A stretch of 64,000 nucleotides of DNA from Clarkia xantiana subsp. parviflora (Eukaryota; Streptophyta; Magnoliopsida; Myrtales; Onagraceae). The DNA lies in assembly GCA_036873135.1 (NCBI GenBank), contig JAPTYO010000017.1, forward strand, positions 2,232,001-2,296,000, given 5' to 3'. Below, piece after piece: positions 33,189 through 44,694 of the stretch. Under the pieces are notes generated by a model. That model saw only the letters and a list, made by a program, of their open reading frames with translations. It was not told the origin of the DNA and did not search any database. Position numbers and translations under genes: made by a program. Within the stretch, counting starts at the first letter, position 1; each line of letters opens with the position of its first letter.

Positions 33189-33885
33189 TGATGGGTCCGA
33201 CTACAGCCGTCAGGCCCTTTAACGGCGAGGAAACGGCAAACAGGCCCACCAGGACCAGAGTAAGGGTCAAGATGACCTAGGAGGAGGGTCCCGATGAAGG
33301 GAGTCTCGACGAAGCAAGGTCCCGACAGAGTCGGTCCCGACAATGGAGCTGGAAGCTCCCGATGAGAAGCCTTAAAGTAGGCCCCGATGATGAATCCCTG
33401 AGAATGATTGGCCCTGTCACGATGACGAGGGGCCCCGAGCGGTGACACAACGAGATAACTCTGGAGTCCCCGACGGGAGTCGGGACTCGTTATCAGAGGA
33501 TAAAGCCAAGATATGCGGGGCGTGGCCGGGATACACGGAACGTGGTTAAGATACACGGAGCGTGGCCGAGATACGCGGGGCATGGCTAAGATACGCGAGA
33601 TCACGTACGAGATATGCGGGATACGGGCTAACCACCCCTAACGGTTCGCCAGGTACCTGAGGCATCTCTTTGCCTATAAAAGGGCAGGAGGTCACCTCAG
33701 ATTACTTACGTTGAGTTGAATACACTTTGATATCTGTTACTTGCCAGTCAGACGAAGTACTCATTTAAGCATCGGAGAGGGATTCTGGGTCACCGCCCGG
33801 TTTATCCCCTCTTGCAGGATTGCGTGGAGCAAAGGAGCTAGGATTGCCGTCAAGATCCGTACCGAAGTTCCACCGTGATCCAACA
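33189..33885 (+). mobile_element. E4 3' LTR
   Basis: 697 bp, about seven substitutions from the 5' copy. TATA box TATAAAAG at 33675-33682, stem-loop at 33776-33812. Followed by ACATT. Confidence 0.93.
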
Positions 33886-33890
33886 ACATT

Positions 33891-34209
33891 TTTTTACTAA
33901 ACCTGGGTCGGACCGTTCAAAAAAGGGTTCGAGTCCAAAGTTCCCTATAAATAGGAACCATGGTCACCCATTTCATAATTCATGTTGGCTTGGGAGCTCT
34001 CACTTCTCTCAAGCTTTATCTCTCTTGAATCGCTTCTCATTTATGCATTAGAGAGGGAACATCGAGTACCATCCACCCCCCTTTGGTCTCGATATCGCCC
34101 CTTGTGCAGGTGTTAGGAGGAGCGCGCTCGGACAACACAAGAGAACTCTGACAAGACCTCTACGCAATCTATTAAGGACTCGACAACTCGCGTGAGTCAG
34201 GTCCGTACA
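33891..34209 (+). mobile_element. E2 3' LTR, right part
   Basis: It continues the LTR cut at 22296. TATA box TATAAATA at 33946-33953, stem-loop at about 34052-34103, end GTCCGTACA followed by TGAAC (34210-34214). Confidence 0.85.
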
Positions 34210-34514
34210 TGAACTATTTTATCCTAGGAACACTAACGATTTTTTTTTTCTTTTTTACCATGTTGTTTCCAATAATAACTACATTTTTTAATAGATAGAT
34301 ACCTTTTCTTAAAATAAATTTTAGATTTTCTTATTCTTTTACATTAATTATTTTAAACTTAATTTTGAGACTTCTTTACTATTAAATATATTCTTTTTAT
34401 TGAAATAGATTAAAGCGTGTACGTTGCACGCGTAGCATGCGACACAAATAGAACCAAATTGAACTATTGTTAAATGCAGTTAGAATTTTGAAGGTCAAGA
34501 AACAAAAATTGATT

Positions 34515-34555
34515 AATACTAGCCACTAAACCCGCGCACCGTGCAGGTGATCCAA
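34515..34555 (-). mobile_element. Helitron-like 3' terminus
   Basis: On the minus strand an imperfect hairpin (CCTGCAC, loop GGT, GCGCGGG) is followed after about ten bases by CTAG and then T, the terminal layout of plant Helitrons. The 5' end is not identified. Confidence 0.4.
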
Positions 34556-35968
34556 ATTAAAGTAATAAAAAACTTCACATTAAAATAAAAATAATTTTAT
34601 GTCATTTATGAGTATATATTTATGGTATTAGTTATAATATAGTAAATAAAATACTAATAATTCATTAAATAATAAAGTCTAATTTAATATAATTTCAAAC
34701 TAAAATATTAAACTTCAAATTCTTATATATATATATATAATAGTATAAGTATATATAATTTTCGATATAATGATTTTTTTCCTTTAAAAAAGTTAATTGA
34801 TGAAGTGGTCAAGTGCTTAGGTGGAAATATTTGAGATGCTTAAGCATTTACTAAATTTAAGGTATTAGTCTATACATATATCATATATTAAATGAATGTT
34901 AAAAATTTATTATCCATATAGCTAAACATTAAATACGAAAATGCGCCATCCAATTAGAATTTTATGTTTGGCCAAAAAAAAAAAGGAATTTTATGTAATA
35001 TTTGGTCCAAGCTTATTCCTATGCTTGAAAAACGAAAAACTAAAACTCCCAAATCAAACACCAAAATTTTAAAATTTAATATTACTTTTCAAATATAGAC
35101 TCGAGAAGAAAATATATAAACAAATTACTTAAATATGGTCATGGCAAGTTTTGACAACCAAAAACTATTTACATGCATTAATATTATTAGCTACCAAAAA
35201 CTCTTAATTATGTGAAGTACATAACTTACTAATGTAAAAAATGTATTAAAGATCACAAGTGGTCATCCTTAGATATTTCATTATACATTCTATTATGAAG
35301 ACTAAACTATAAGATTTGTTTTAAAAAAATTAATTACCTAGTCAAATTTAAGTCAAGTGGGTTGTCTTGTTTCGATCTACATACACACCCAATACCATTA
35401 GCAAAAAAAAAAAAAATAGTACCTTTATTAAGTAGTAATTCACTAAACGTTAATGAATGTGGATCTTGCTTAATCACCGAACTAGTTCAATAATTTGAGA
35501 ATTATTATTCCGTAGATAACCAGGATTGTAACTATGAAGTATATGTTACAATATTATTGTACTCAATAATTAATTTAGAAATATCATATAATTTTTTTTT
35601 TGCCAAATCATATATTTTTTTTTTTTTTGCCAAATATATCAACTCATTAACTCACCCGCTATATAATTTTTTAGTGTAGTAACTCCACGGCTCTCTAAAA
35701 ATGTTTTTATTATCTCTAACCTACAATTAAATATTTCATATAGAAATTAGTAGATGGTAAATCATACAATTGAAAAAAATTATATTATGTATTATATAAG
35801 ACAATTGAAAAGAAATCAATGAATATAAAAAGACGACTATAAATATTATTTTAGAATGGAGGATGGACGGATAAGACTATGTTATTAACTATATCAATTC
35901 ACGTAATAAATTGTAGATAATATAAGTGTTACATGCATCCAATTTTCTTGATCCAAATGCATTCTCCA

Positions 35969-36078
35969 CGCCAGCATATGAAAGAGTGAACTGTAAAAAA
36001 ATTAGTATTTCATAACACGCCAGCATCTGAAAGAGTGAACTGTAAAAAAAATTGTACTGTAAAAAAATTAGTGTTTCA
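35969..36078 (+). repeat. Small direct duplication
   Basis: CACGCCAGCAT(A/C)TGAAAGAG then TGAACTGTAAAAAAATTAGT(A/G)TTTCAT appears twice, with a further partial copy. Confidence 0.8.
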
Positions 36079-36283
36079 TTCCTATTACTCTTTTTTCCAT
36101 TAGTAGACCTATTAAACTTATCTATTACATAGTATAAAACATTGTATTCCTTTAAATTTTGATCTTAATTGATATTTGAGTTTTACCTTCTGCACCATAT
36201 GAGTAAATTTGTTCGGCGCCTATTTATGTTAAGTCACGATAAATAATTATCTGCAGCTTGATCTTGTATTAAGTGTGTATTTG

Positions 36284-37537
36284 GGACGCGGGTTCTCTAC
36301 CACACTACTCTGCATTACTCCATGCCATACACTTGGAATTGTGACACATGTACTTTATTGATAACATATTTTTTTTTTCCAAACATTTTAATCATGCCTC
36401 AACTCTCTCTTAGTTTAAATCACATACTATTCTTTCTCAACTAAAAATTTAATGTGATAGAAATTAGAACGTTAAATAAATTATTCTCTTTTCTTTTTTT
36501 CCACAAATTAATTCATTATTAGTATATACCACATTTTTTTTTGTAATCATTCAATATATAATATAATAGTAGCAAAATAATATAATATAATAAACTGACA
36601 GAAATAATAATAACAAAAATAAATATGTGATGATGGCCAAAAAAAATTTTGTGCTTTTCTCTCAAAGAGACAATAGTTCTATAATATTATATTTTTATGA
36701 GAAAATATTTTGTGAATGTATATCACGTCATCAATGCCACGTGAAGCCACAAATTAATGGGAGTGTGATATTTAAAAAAATCTCTAATCATCAAACTTTT
36801 TAAATAATTAAGATTAAAATTATCTCCATTAATTACTAACAAAACTTATTGAGTAGTTTTAACTTTTTTTCTTTCTAAAACACTATTAGATTGAGTGAAC
36901 AGTTTGGTTGTGTAAACCCTATAGGGCTAAATTAGACGAACAGTTTAGCCGGGTGAACTCTAAACGGTTAAAATTGGAGGTTGGGTGAACCTAAATTTAG
37001 TCTTCTAGGATTCATCTGGCCAAACTGTTCGTCTAATTTTAGCCCTCTAGAGTTCACCCAGCTAAACTGTTCACTTAATCTAATAAAGTTTTAGAAAGAA
37101 AAAAAAATTAAACAAATTTAAACCATAAAATTACTAAAAATCTAAAAACACATATTTATTTATGTTATTATTATTTCTCTCAACTTATTAAATATATTTT
37201 TTTGTTACTATTAATATTAGATATTGAACGATTAAAAAGAATGTTATTGTAATATATATATACGGACGCAGGTTCCCTATGGTTTAAAATATAATCTTTT
37301 AAAGTTTAAACTAAAATAAGTTTCACCAAAAAAAACTAAAAGAAGATAGATATTGATGTTTTGTTTATTGTTGGCAAAAAAAGTAGTTCTATTTATTGGC
37401 TTTTAAGAGAGATAAACATTAATAATTGATTGTTTTAAAAATAAAAATAAATTAAATATCATAGAGAAAGTACATGTGTCAAAATCCTAGGTGTGGCATG
37501 GATTGGGGCACATAAATTTGGCAGGGAACCTCCATCC
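36284..37537. mobile_element. MULE-like non-autonomous TIR element, 1254 bp
   Basis: The left end (GGACGCGGGTTCTC, 36284-36356) and right end (37467-37537) are inverted copies over about 75 bp, sharing TCCATGCCA and GACACATGTACTTT. The flanks are GTGTATTTG (36275-36283) and GTGTATTAG (37538-37546): a 9-bp duplication with one mismatch, as expected for Mutator-like elements. An extra end-like sequence GGACGCAGGTTCCCT lies inside at 37262. It has no transposase. Confidence 0.65.
36857..37112. repeat. Foldback hairpin of about 250 bp (MITE-like)
   Basis: The two arms are inverted copies: CTTTCTAAAACACTATTAGA on the left matches the reverse complement of TCTAATAAAGTTTTAGAAAG on the right, continuing through GAACAGTTT and CTAAATTAGACGAACAGTTT. 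It lies inside the MULE-like element, so it was either nested or part of it. Confidence 0.7.
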
Positions 37538-37684
37538 GTGTATTAGAATTATCTCCATGAAGTTGAAGGTTTCTTGCAGTGCTGATTGTTGCACTCAGCA
37601 TTGCAACGTTGATCGCATGTACAATTCATTATAATACTCAGATCTCTTCTAAACAAGTCGACCACAAGCTTCGTTATAAGGCAT

Positions 37685-37875
37685 TGTAAACACTCGATTT
37701 TGACCCGGATGTAACGACGTTACACATGATACGTCAAATTCCGGACGCATCAAGCCATAAAGTCTCCAAAAATGCTTAAGGGCACATTAGATAAATTATT
37801 ATAAGATATATTTTAAATTATTTCGAATATCTTTAATATTTTCAGAATATTTAAAATATATATGTATATATATAA
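37685..37875 (+). mobile_element. E7 5' LTR, left part
   Basis: TGTAAACACTCGATTTTGAC matches the LTR start of E8 (TGTAAACACC on the minus strand at 58988). The last five bases TATAA (37871-37875) are duplicated at 48585-48589 by the E5 insertion. Confidence 0.75.
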
Positions 37876-38654
37876 TGATGGATAGGTGTCCGATTCGGGT
37901 TCGTATTTACATTTCGGGCCTCGTAAACACGCCGAAAATCACATCACGACTTGAAAAACGTCTCCCAAGGGGTCAAAACGGTCCGGAAGCGCATTTACGC
38001 GCGTCCGGACCGGACCTCCGGGTTGCTTGCAATCTGGACCTCGCCGAATTGCCCAAGTTCGACGAGGTCCGGATTGCACTTCGGGTATTGCGCGATTACC
38101 GTTTACGCGATTAACGTTACGTGCAGAGAAGTCAAGTTCGCGCATTGCCAATGTTGATGACGGTTACCGCTTTCTTTTGAACCGTCATCAAACCACTTTA
38201 AAACCGGGTCCGGTCCCAAGGAAGCCTATAAATAGGAGGCCTTGGCCACCCATTTTCACACATCCTCTCATTTGCCCAACTTTGGTATTTTGAGCTCTGA
38301 CTTCTCTCTAGAAAAACTTTCTCTCTCTAGAATTACCTTTTTACCCTTATAGTGACTTAAGCATCGGAGATGGCTCCACTAGCACCACCCCCCCCCCCCC
38401 TCTCCGTGCTAGTACCGGCCCTTTGTGCAGGAATCGGCGCTCCAGACGATCAGACTCGTGCACAAACCACCGCCTTTTGAGACTCAGACGTTTCCGGAGA
38501 CACAACCGCCTTTTGAGACACAGACCTTTCCGGGACTCAACCGAACAATCGTCACTGGCACAAACCTCTTTCAGACGAAGGGTTACAGCCCGAAAACCCG
38601 CTCAACCATCCAGACAGACGCGTCCCCACGACCCAGTTCATCCAGGACGCAACA
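37876..38654 (+). mobile_element. E5 5' LTR
   Basis: TGATGGATAGGTGTCC to CGCAACA. TATA box TATAAATA at 38227-38234. Stem-loop at 38368-38423 with perfect inner arms ACTAGCAC (38378) and GTGCTAGT (38406) and a C-run in the loop. A CTCGCCGAA / TTCGACGAGG inverted repeat lies near 38040-38070. Confidence 0.92.
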
Positions 38655-38671
38655 TTGGCGCCGTCTACGGG
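38655..38671 (+). other. E5 primer binding site
   Basis: TTGGCGCCGTCTACGGG directly after the LTR. Confidence 0.75.
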
Positions 38672-38703
38672 ATTCGAACAAAAAGCCATCATACCGCAAA
38701 ATT

Positions 38704-41700
38704 ATGACGAGTGATCACAACGCTCTCAATAAGGCCAATCCGTCAGAAACCAGGAAGCGCTTTAGACTGCGTAAAAGGTCTATAATTTCTCCCCTGCCAG
38801 CTAGCAGTGTGCCATCCGCACAGCACGGCCCAAAATTTCCAGGCATCCACGTGATACATGGAGGCTTTGGAGCAGGAGGCGAAACGTCATACGAAAGAGA
38901 AATATACGCTTCCCTAATGATCCATGAGCCCAGAGGCAGTCAACAAAGAGACGTTATCCTAGAAGACGCCATTGGTTTTTCTTCAAAAGACAAGACGCAC
39001 ATAACATTTCCGCATAATGACGCCTTAGTCATAACCATGACAGTCGACGACATGGACATCAAGCGTATCTTGGTCGGTGGAGGAAGTTCGCCCAACATCA
39101 TCACAAAAGACGTCATCCTAGCTCTGGGGAGAAAGAAGGATGTCAACAGAATGAATTCACCCTAAGTGGGATTCATGGAAGATGCAAGTTAACCATTGGG
39201 ATCCATAACACTGCCAGTTATACTGGGAGAAGGCAACTCACGTCTCCAAATAGTAGTAACATTTGTGGTAGTACAAAAGCTTGACGCATACAACGGTATC
39301 TTAGGATACTCAACCATGAATGCGTGGGGAATGGTGCCATCCACGGCACACCAGAAGATCAAATTCCCAACCGCAACCGGAATCGGTGAAGTCAAAGGAG
39401 ACCAACTGTTATTAAAGGATTGTTACAATGTGGCAATCCAAAATAACGTCAAGCCAGACAAGGATGACATGCCCATCATTGATGATGATCCAAGAGAAGG
39501 CCGTGCCCGACCAGCCCCAGTAGAAGAGTTAAAACAAATAAAGATCGAAGAGCCAGACAGAATGGTCCAAATCAGAGCATCCCTGTCAGAAGATGAAGTG
39601 ATAGAAATCATAGCACTCCTCAAAGAGTACAAAGAGTTATTTGCATGGTCACCAAGCGACATGCCCGGAATAAGCGCAGACGTCATTTCCCATAAGCTCA
39701 ACATCAAGCCGGGAACTCGAGCAATAGCCCAAAAACTTCGACCCCTCGGGGGCAACAAGAAACTGGCAATCAGAGAAGAAGTGGGAAAACTACTTGACGC
39801 AGGATTCATCGAGGAATCAAGATACCAAACATGGGTAGCAAACCCGGTGTTGGTTCCTAAATCAAGTGGCAAGTTAAGAATGTGCATCGATTACAGAGAT
39901 CTCAACAACGCATGCCCCAAGGATTCATATCCTCTCCCAAGAATCGACCAACTAGTCGATGCAACCGCCGGCCATGAATTAATGTCCGTAATGGATGCAT
40001 ACTCAGGATACAACCAGATCCCGATGTTCAAAGATGATGCACCGCATACTGCATTCTATGCAGATAGCGAAATATACAACTACACGGTGATGCCATTCGG
40101 CCTAATCAATGCGGGAGCAACATACCAGCGAATGGTCAATACCATCTTTGGCGATCAAATCGGAACCAAAATGGAGGCATACGTGGACGACATGGTCGTG
40201 AAATCAACCAAAAGGCGCAACCATGTTGACGACCTGCGAGCAATCTTCAAAAGAATGCACGAATATCAAGTCCGCATAAATCCAACAAAATGCGCTTTCG
40301 GCGTACAATCAGAAAAATCCTGGGATTCATGGTGAGCCAGAGGGAGATAGAGGCTAATCCAGAGAAGGTGAGGGCAATTGAAGGAATGGAGTCCCCAAGG
40401 AAACATAAGGAAGTCCAACAACTAAATGGCCGCCTAGCAGCCTTAAACAGATTCCTTGCCAGGATAGGCGACAAGGCACTCCCTTTCTTTGATGTCTTGC
40501 GTGCAAACAAGAAGTTTGAATGGACACCAGTGTGCGAAGAGGCCTTTCAGCAATTAAAACAACACTTGCGCACATTGCCAGCATTGGCAAAACCAATACA
40601 AGGCGAGCCCCTCTTCCTGTACATATCGGTGAGCAACACGGCAGTTAGCTCAGTTCTTGTCAAACAAAAAGGGACTACCCAACTCCCAGTATACTACGTA
40701 AGCAAGATACTCGCAAAATACGAGATAAACTACATGCCAATCGAGAAATACCTGTACGCGCTTATAATAGCAGCAAGGAAACTGAGGCCATACTTCCACG
40801 TACACGAAGTAACAGTCATAACAGACCAACCCCTGAAGCACATCCTGTCAAAGCCAAACATGTCGGGAAAGCTAACAAAGTGGTCGGTGGAGTTAAGTGA
40901 ATTCCGCATTCACTTTGCTCCTCGAACGGCGATCAAGGGGCAAGCATTGGCAGACTTCATTGCAGAATTCACCGGGAGAACACCTGACACAGATGCCCAA
41001 GTCGGACCTCAACAAATTTAAGAACATACCGAAGTATGGCAAATGTACACCGACGGATCTACAAATGTAGGAGGATCAGGTGCCAGATTCCTCCTAATAC
41101 CACCCAATGGATCTAATCCGTTGAAGTATGCTCTAAACTTAACATTTAGAGCAACAAACAACGAGGCGGAGTACGAGACATTGATAACTGGCTTAAGAGT
41201 TGCAAAAGGTGTTGGAGTTAAACATCTACGAGTGAAGTGCGATTCGCAGTTAGTTGTCAATCAAGTCAAAGGCGAATACGCGGCAAAGTCAGAAAATATG
41301 CAAAAGTACCTGGGGCAAGCAAAAGACATCATCACAAGCTTCGATACCTTTGACATCATCGCAGTGCCCAGGGAAGAAAATCAAGAAGCTGATGCCTTGA
41401 GCAAATTCGCACAAGGCAATGAACAAGGCAAAGAAACACATTTCGTGGAAAACAGAATTTTGTCAGTAATTGACAAATCCGAAGTCTTGTACATCATTCC
41501 AGACCCAGATTGGAGGACCCCAATATTGGCATATCTCAAAGACCACAAGCTCCCCGAAGACAAAGTTCAAGCCCAAAAAATCCAGAGACAAACTGTCAAT
41601 TACGCGTTGATAGATGACGAACTCTACAAAAAAGGATTTTTAACGCCATACCTAAAGTGCATCACCTTCCGGGAAGGCCAGAAAGTGTTAGAAGATTTGC

Positions 41701-42743
41701 ATAAAGGCCAAGCAGCCTGCCATGAAGGTGCGAGATCTCTAATACACAAGACATTGAGCTTGGGATACTATTGGCCAACCATGAAGAACCAAGCTACACA
41801 CTTGGTCACAGAATGCGAATCTTGCCAACTTTATTCAAGAAGTATCATGGCACCAGCCGCGGAGCTAAGCCCAATTGCAAGTTCCTAGCCATTCGCACAA
41901 TGGGGGATCGATTTGATAGGCCCACTTCCAAAATCAAAAGGCCAAACCAAGTACATTGTCGTGGCAATCGACTACTTTTCAAAGTTGATCGAGGCAAAGG
42001 GATTGGCACGAACAACCGATACACAAATAATGGATTTCATCCGAAATCACATCATCGCACGATACGGAGTTCCGAAGGTGCTAATCAGCGACAACGGACC
42101 ACAATTCAAGAGCTCAAGGCTTCAAACATTTTGCGAAAGACTCAACATTAACCACCGTTTCGCATCAGTCCGCCATGCTCAAACCAACGGACAAGTCGAA
42201 GCCGCCAACAAGACCGTCCTAGACGGTCTCAAGAAAAGAGTGCATGCATTAAAAGGAGGATGGGCAGAAGAGCTTAGCAGTGTACTGTGGGCACTACGGA
42301 CAACTCCAAAGGAGTCAACCGGAGAAACACCATTCAGTCTGGTGTATGGAACGGAAGCAGTCGCTCCCATCGAAATTGCTGTTTCATCCTACCGCACAAC
42401 CCATTTCAACGCCCAAGCCAATGAAGTAGACATGCGTCTAGACTTAGACTTGGCTGAATAAAGAAGGCGTAACTCCGAACATAATCAGGCACGCATGCGT
42501 TTGATAACTGCAAGATATTACAACAGGAAGGTGAAAGAAAGACAATTCCATGTCGGAGAAATGGTGTGGAGAAGGAATGAGTTCTCACATCTCGATCAAA
42601 TCAACAAGATGTCTCCAAAATGGGAAGGCCCTTACAAGGTCATATCCATCCCGTATATCAACGCATATCGCCTTGAAGATGCAAATGGCAATGCATCTAC
42701 AAACACGTTTAGTGGAGGACACTTGAAGAAATGCCATGGATGA
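38704..42743 (+). pseudogene. E5 pol with gag deleted
   Basis: ATG at 38704, about 45 residues of Arg/Ser/Pro-rich leader, then protease (VIHGGFGAGGETSY, near 38850). Gag capsid and knuckle are missing. The protease active site reads VGGGSS (near 39073) in place of the usual DGGSS. Stops: TAA 39163, TAA 39190, TAA 41019 (before the second RNase H), TAG 41886 (at Trp of WPFAQW), TAA 42459. A frameshift lies near 40310. RT keeps YVDD (near 40182). The second RNase H keeps YTDGS, NNEAEYE, KCD and EADALS. The integrase keeps GIDLIGP, SDNGPQ and GQVEAANK. The end reads STNTFSGGHLKKCHG. It was once a complete Tat-type pol and is inactive as it stands. Confidence 0.88.
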
Positions 42744-43652
42744 AAGGATTATCTTCTATCACAAAAGGAGCTGTTGTATCAAGCCCTTTTGCTCTTATTT
42801 CAATAACGCATCTACTTGTTGAAAAGACCACTCCCTCATATAAAGTGGCATCTTTGTAATAATCTCATGAACCTAATGAAGTTGTTCTATCTTCGTAGGA
42901 ACATCTCTACTCTATGTACGTTACTTGGAAGCAAAACAAAGTAACTACAACAATTATTATCTACATCAACAATCCAAGATATTATGCTATCAACAAGCAA
43001 AAATCTATTACGCGTTATGACAACGCTTATCATCAACAACAATTTACTCATATTGATGACTACATCAAAAGGCGTCATCATAGAATCAAAAACTTGGAGT
43101 TAAAACCAAGATATTTTCAAAGACAGCATGCTGCGACTACATATAACGGATGATACTTGCATCTCTACACCAACAAGGAGTTTATTTCTCCATCCATAAA
43201 TGGGCATCTATCTCAAGAAGGTGTCGACAACACAAAGCCATTGCACTATTAACACAGTCAACTTATATGCCGCAATGACAACCAGCGGATTATCAATCAA
43301 AATGACGACTATTCAAGAGGCGTCATCTACAAACAATTCCTTGGAATAACATCAAGGTCTACTATCAAAATGACGATTATGCTAAAGGCGTCAACTACAA
43401 GCAATATCTTGGATTAACACCAAAACCTACTATCAAAAGTGGCATGATTGAGGTATCCTCTTTGTAAAGACAAACCCCATGTTTACTTCTAAAAAATAAC
43501 ATGCTGTGACATCTCTTGTTAGAGGCAAATCCTCATGTTCATAGCCATTCCCTGGATTCAGAACAGGATGGGCAAATACAATACGGGACTGATCACCCCA
43601 TAAGTGGCGGAAGTTCTCTTGTTAGACAACGACCCCACGCTACAACAAGTGT
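42744..43652 (+). mobile_element. E5 3' non-coding region, no gene seen
   Basis: A-rich sequence with repeats of AGGCGTCATC(A/T)AC near 43070, 43315 and 43385. Short open frames are not supported. Confidence 0.5.
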
Positions 43653-43918
43653 GAATTCCTGTTTAGGGTTCACTCTTCATGGCGAATGTCCTCTTGATTA
43701 GATGACAATCCCATATTACGAATTCCTGTTTAGGGTTCACTCTTCATGGCGAATGTCCTCTTGTTTGATGACAATCCCATATTACGAATTCCTGTTTAGG
43801 GTTCACCCTTCAAGGCGAATGTCCTCTTGTTAGATGACAATCCCATATTACGAATTCCTGTTTAGGGTTCACTCTATACGGAAAATGTCCTCTTGTTAGA
43901 TGACAATTCCGTACTACA
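43653..43918 (+). repeat. 66-bp tandem repeat, E5
   Basis: Four copies starting AATTCCTGTTTAGGGTTCAC at 43653, 43721, 43787 and 43853, containing GGCGAATGTCCTCTTG and GACAATCCC. The spacing is 68, 66 and 66 bp. A further similar stretch lies upstream. Confidence 0.9.
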
Positions 43919-44694
43919 GATTTTCAAAACGTGTTGCATGGTTCCTGGACGCAGAAAACATGCATCACAATTCATATTTTCAAAAAGTGTTACATGGTCC
44001 CTGGACGCAGGAATCATGTATCACATATATTTTACCAAATATTTTGTCAAATATTTTATCAAATATTTTATATATCAAACACCTTTCCAAATATTTTATC
44101 AACAAGCTTTTTAGAGTTCACAAAATACTTCTTCAAAAACCAAAATGCTTTTACGTATGCTTCCCCAACGCGGGTTGATACACGCTGGCAGGTGCGCACC
44201 CTGTTTAAAACTCATAAAATTTACAAGTCGAGTCTTGTACAACGTCGCCTTAGAGTGGAACTAAGAGACGGTACAAACTAGTATCTTGCTTAGCCAAGAT
44301 AACACCTTTCAAATATACTACTTGTTAAGTCGCTATACGCGAATCACTTGACAGGTTGCAACACATATAGCAGCAAGCTATTCAGGAAAGACGGGAAATA
44401 TGCACAACGCATCATGCAAGCAATCTTGAATCAAAAGTGGCTATCGGTCACGACTGCAGGGACTATGTCTACGTTACTAGTCATCTATATTCAATAAACA
44501 CAGTAAGTGATAACGGTATGAAATATTACTAACAAGTTATCATGCAAGCTGCTATGTATAAAGCAGGTTCAAACGACATAGTTCAAAGCGAACAAGTCAC
44601 AAACAACAACCAGGGAACAACTCCAACAAAGTTCCAAACACAAACAGAAGCAATGTGGAAACGTGCCCAACATGTTCAAAATAAAACGAGCAGT
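43919..44694 (+). mobile_element. E5 interior, short repeats, no gene seen
   Basis: Two copies of TG(C/T)ATGGT(T/C)CCTGGACGCAG (43933 and 43990) are followed by a run of AAATATTTTATC repeats (44040-44100). A single copy of the E2-type phrase (AAGTCGAGTCTTGTACAACG, 44224) is also present. No frame is supported. Confidence 0.5.

Larger units (their letters stand above)
22297..33885 (+). mobile_element. E4: recent Tat-type element with intact gag-pol frame
   Basis: 11,589 bp. Two 697-bp LTRs (TGATGGGTCC...CCAACA) differ at about seven sites (1%). ACATT is duplicated at 22292-22296 and 33886-33890. Order: LTR, primer site, gag-pol, 26-bp repeat array, antisense spliced gene, polypurine tract, LTR. 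It is the only element here with an uninterrupted polyprotein and is the youngest or among the youngest. With a rate of about 1.3e-8 per site per year (an assumption) the LTR difference would be about 0.4 million years. Confidence 0.93.
4979..34209 (+). mobile_element. E2: old Tat-type Ty3/gypsy element hosting E3 and E4
   Basis: Both LTRs are 563 bp once the E4 insertion is removed from the 3' copy. The outer flanks share TGAAC. Without E3, E4 and their target duplications the element is about 11.1 kb. Order: LTR, primer site, protease to integrase without gag, repeats, antisense gene, GC-rich block, polypurine tract, LTR. The LTRs are visibly diverged (many substitutions, including in the terminal TG and TATA box), and pol is full of stops and frameshifts. 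It is therefore older than both guests. Confidence 0.88.
34215..36274. other. AT-rich intergenic DNA, no gene seen
   Basis: About 2 kb with many A- and T-runs and a short TA microsatellite near 34725. It contains a Helitron-like 3' end (34519) and a small duplication (35969-36075). No open frame over 60 codons or splice pattern is seen. Confidence 0.6.

Noticed and set aside
34215..37684. Host gene in the gap between E2 and E7
   Set aside because: Strongly AT-rich, no frame above about 60 codons, and half is explained by TIR elements.
38704..42743. Programmed frameshift or stop readthrough in E5 pol
   Set aside because: Stops are scattered, of different kinds, and the protease active site is mutated too; decay explains it better.
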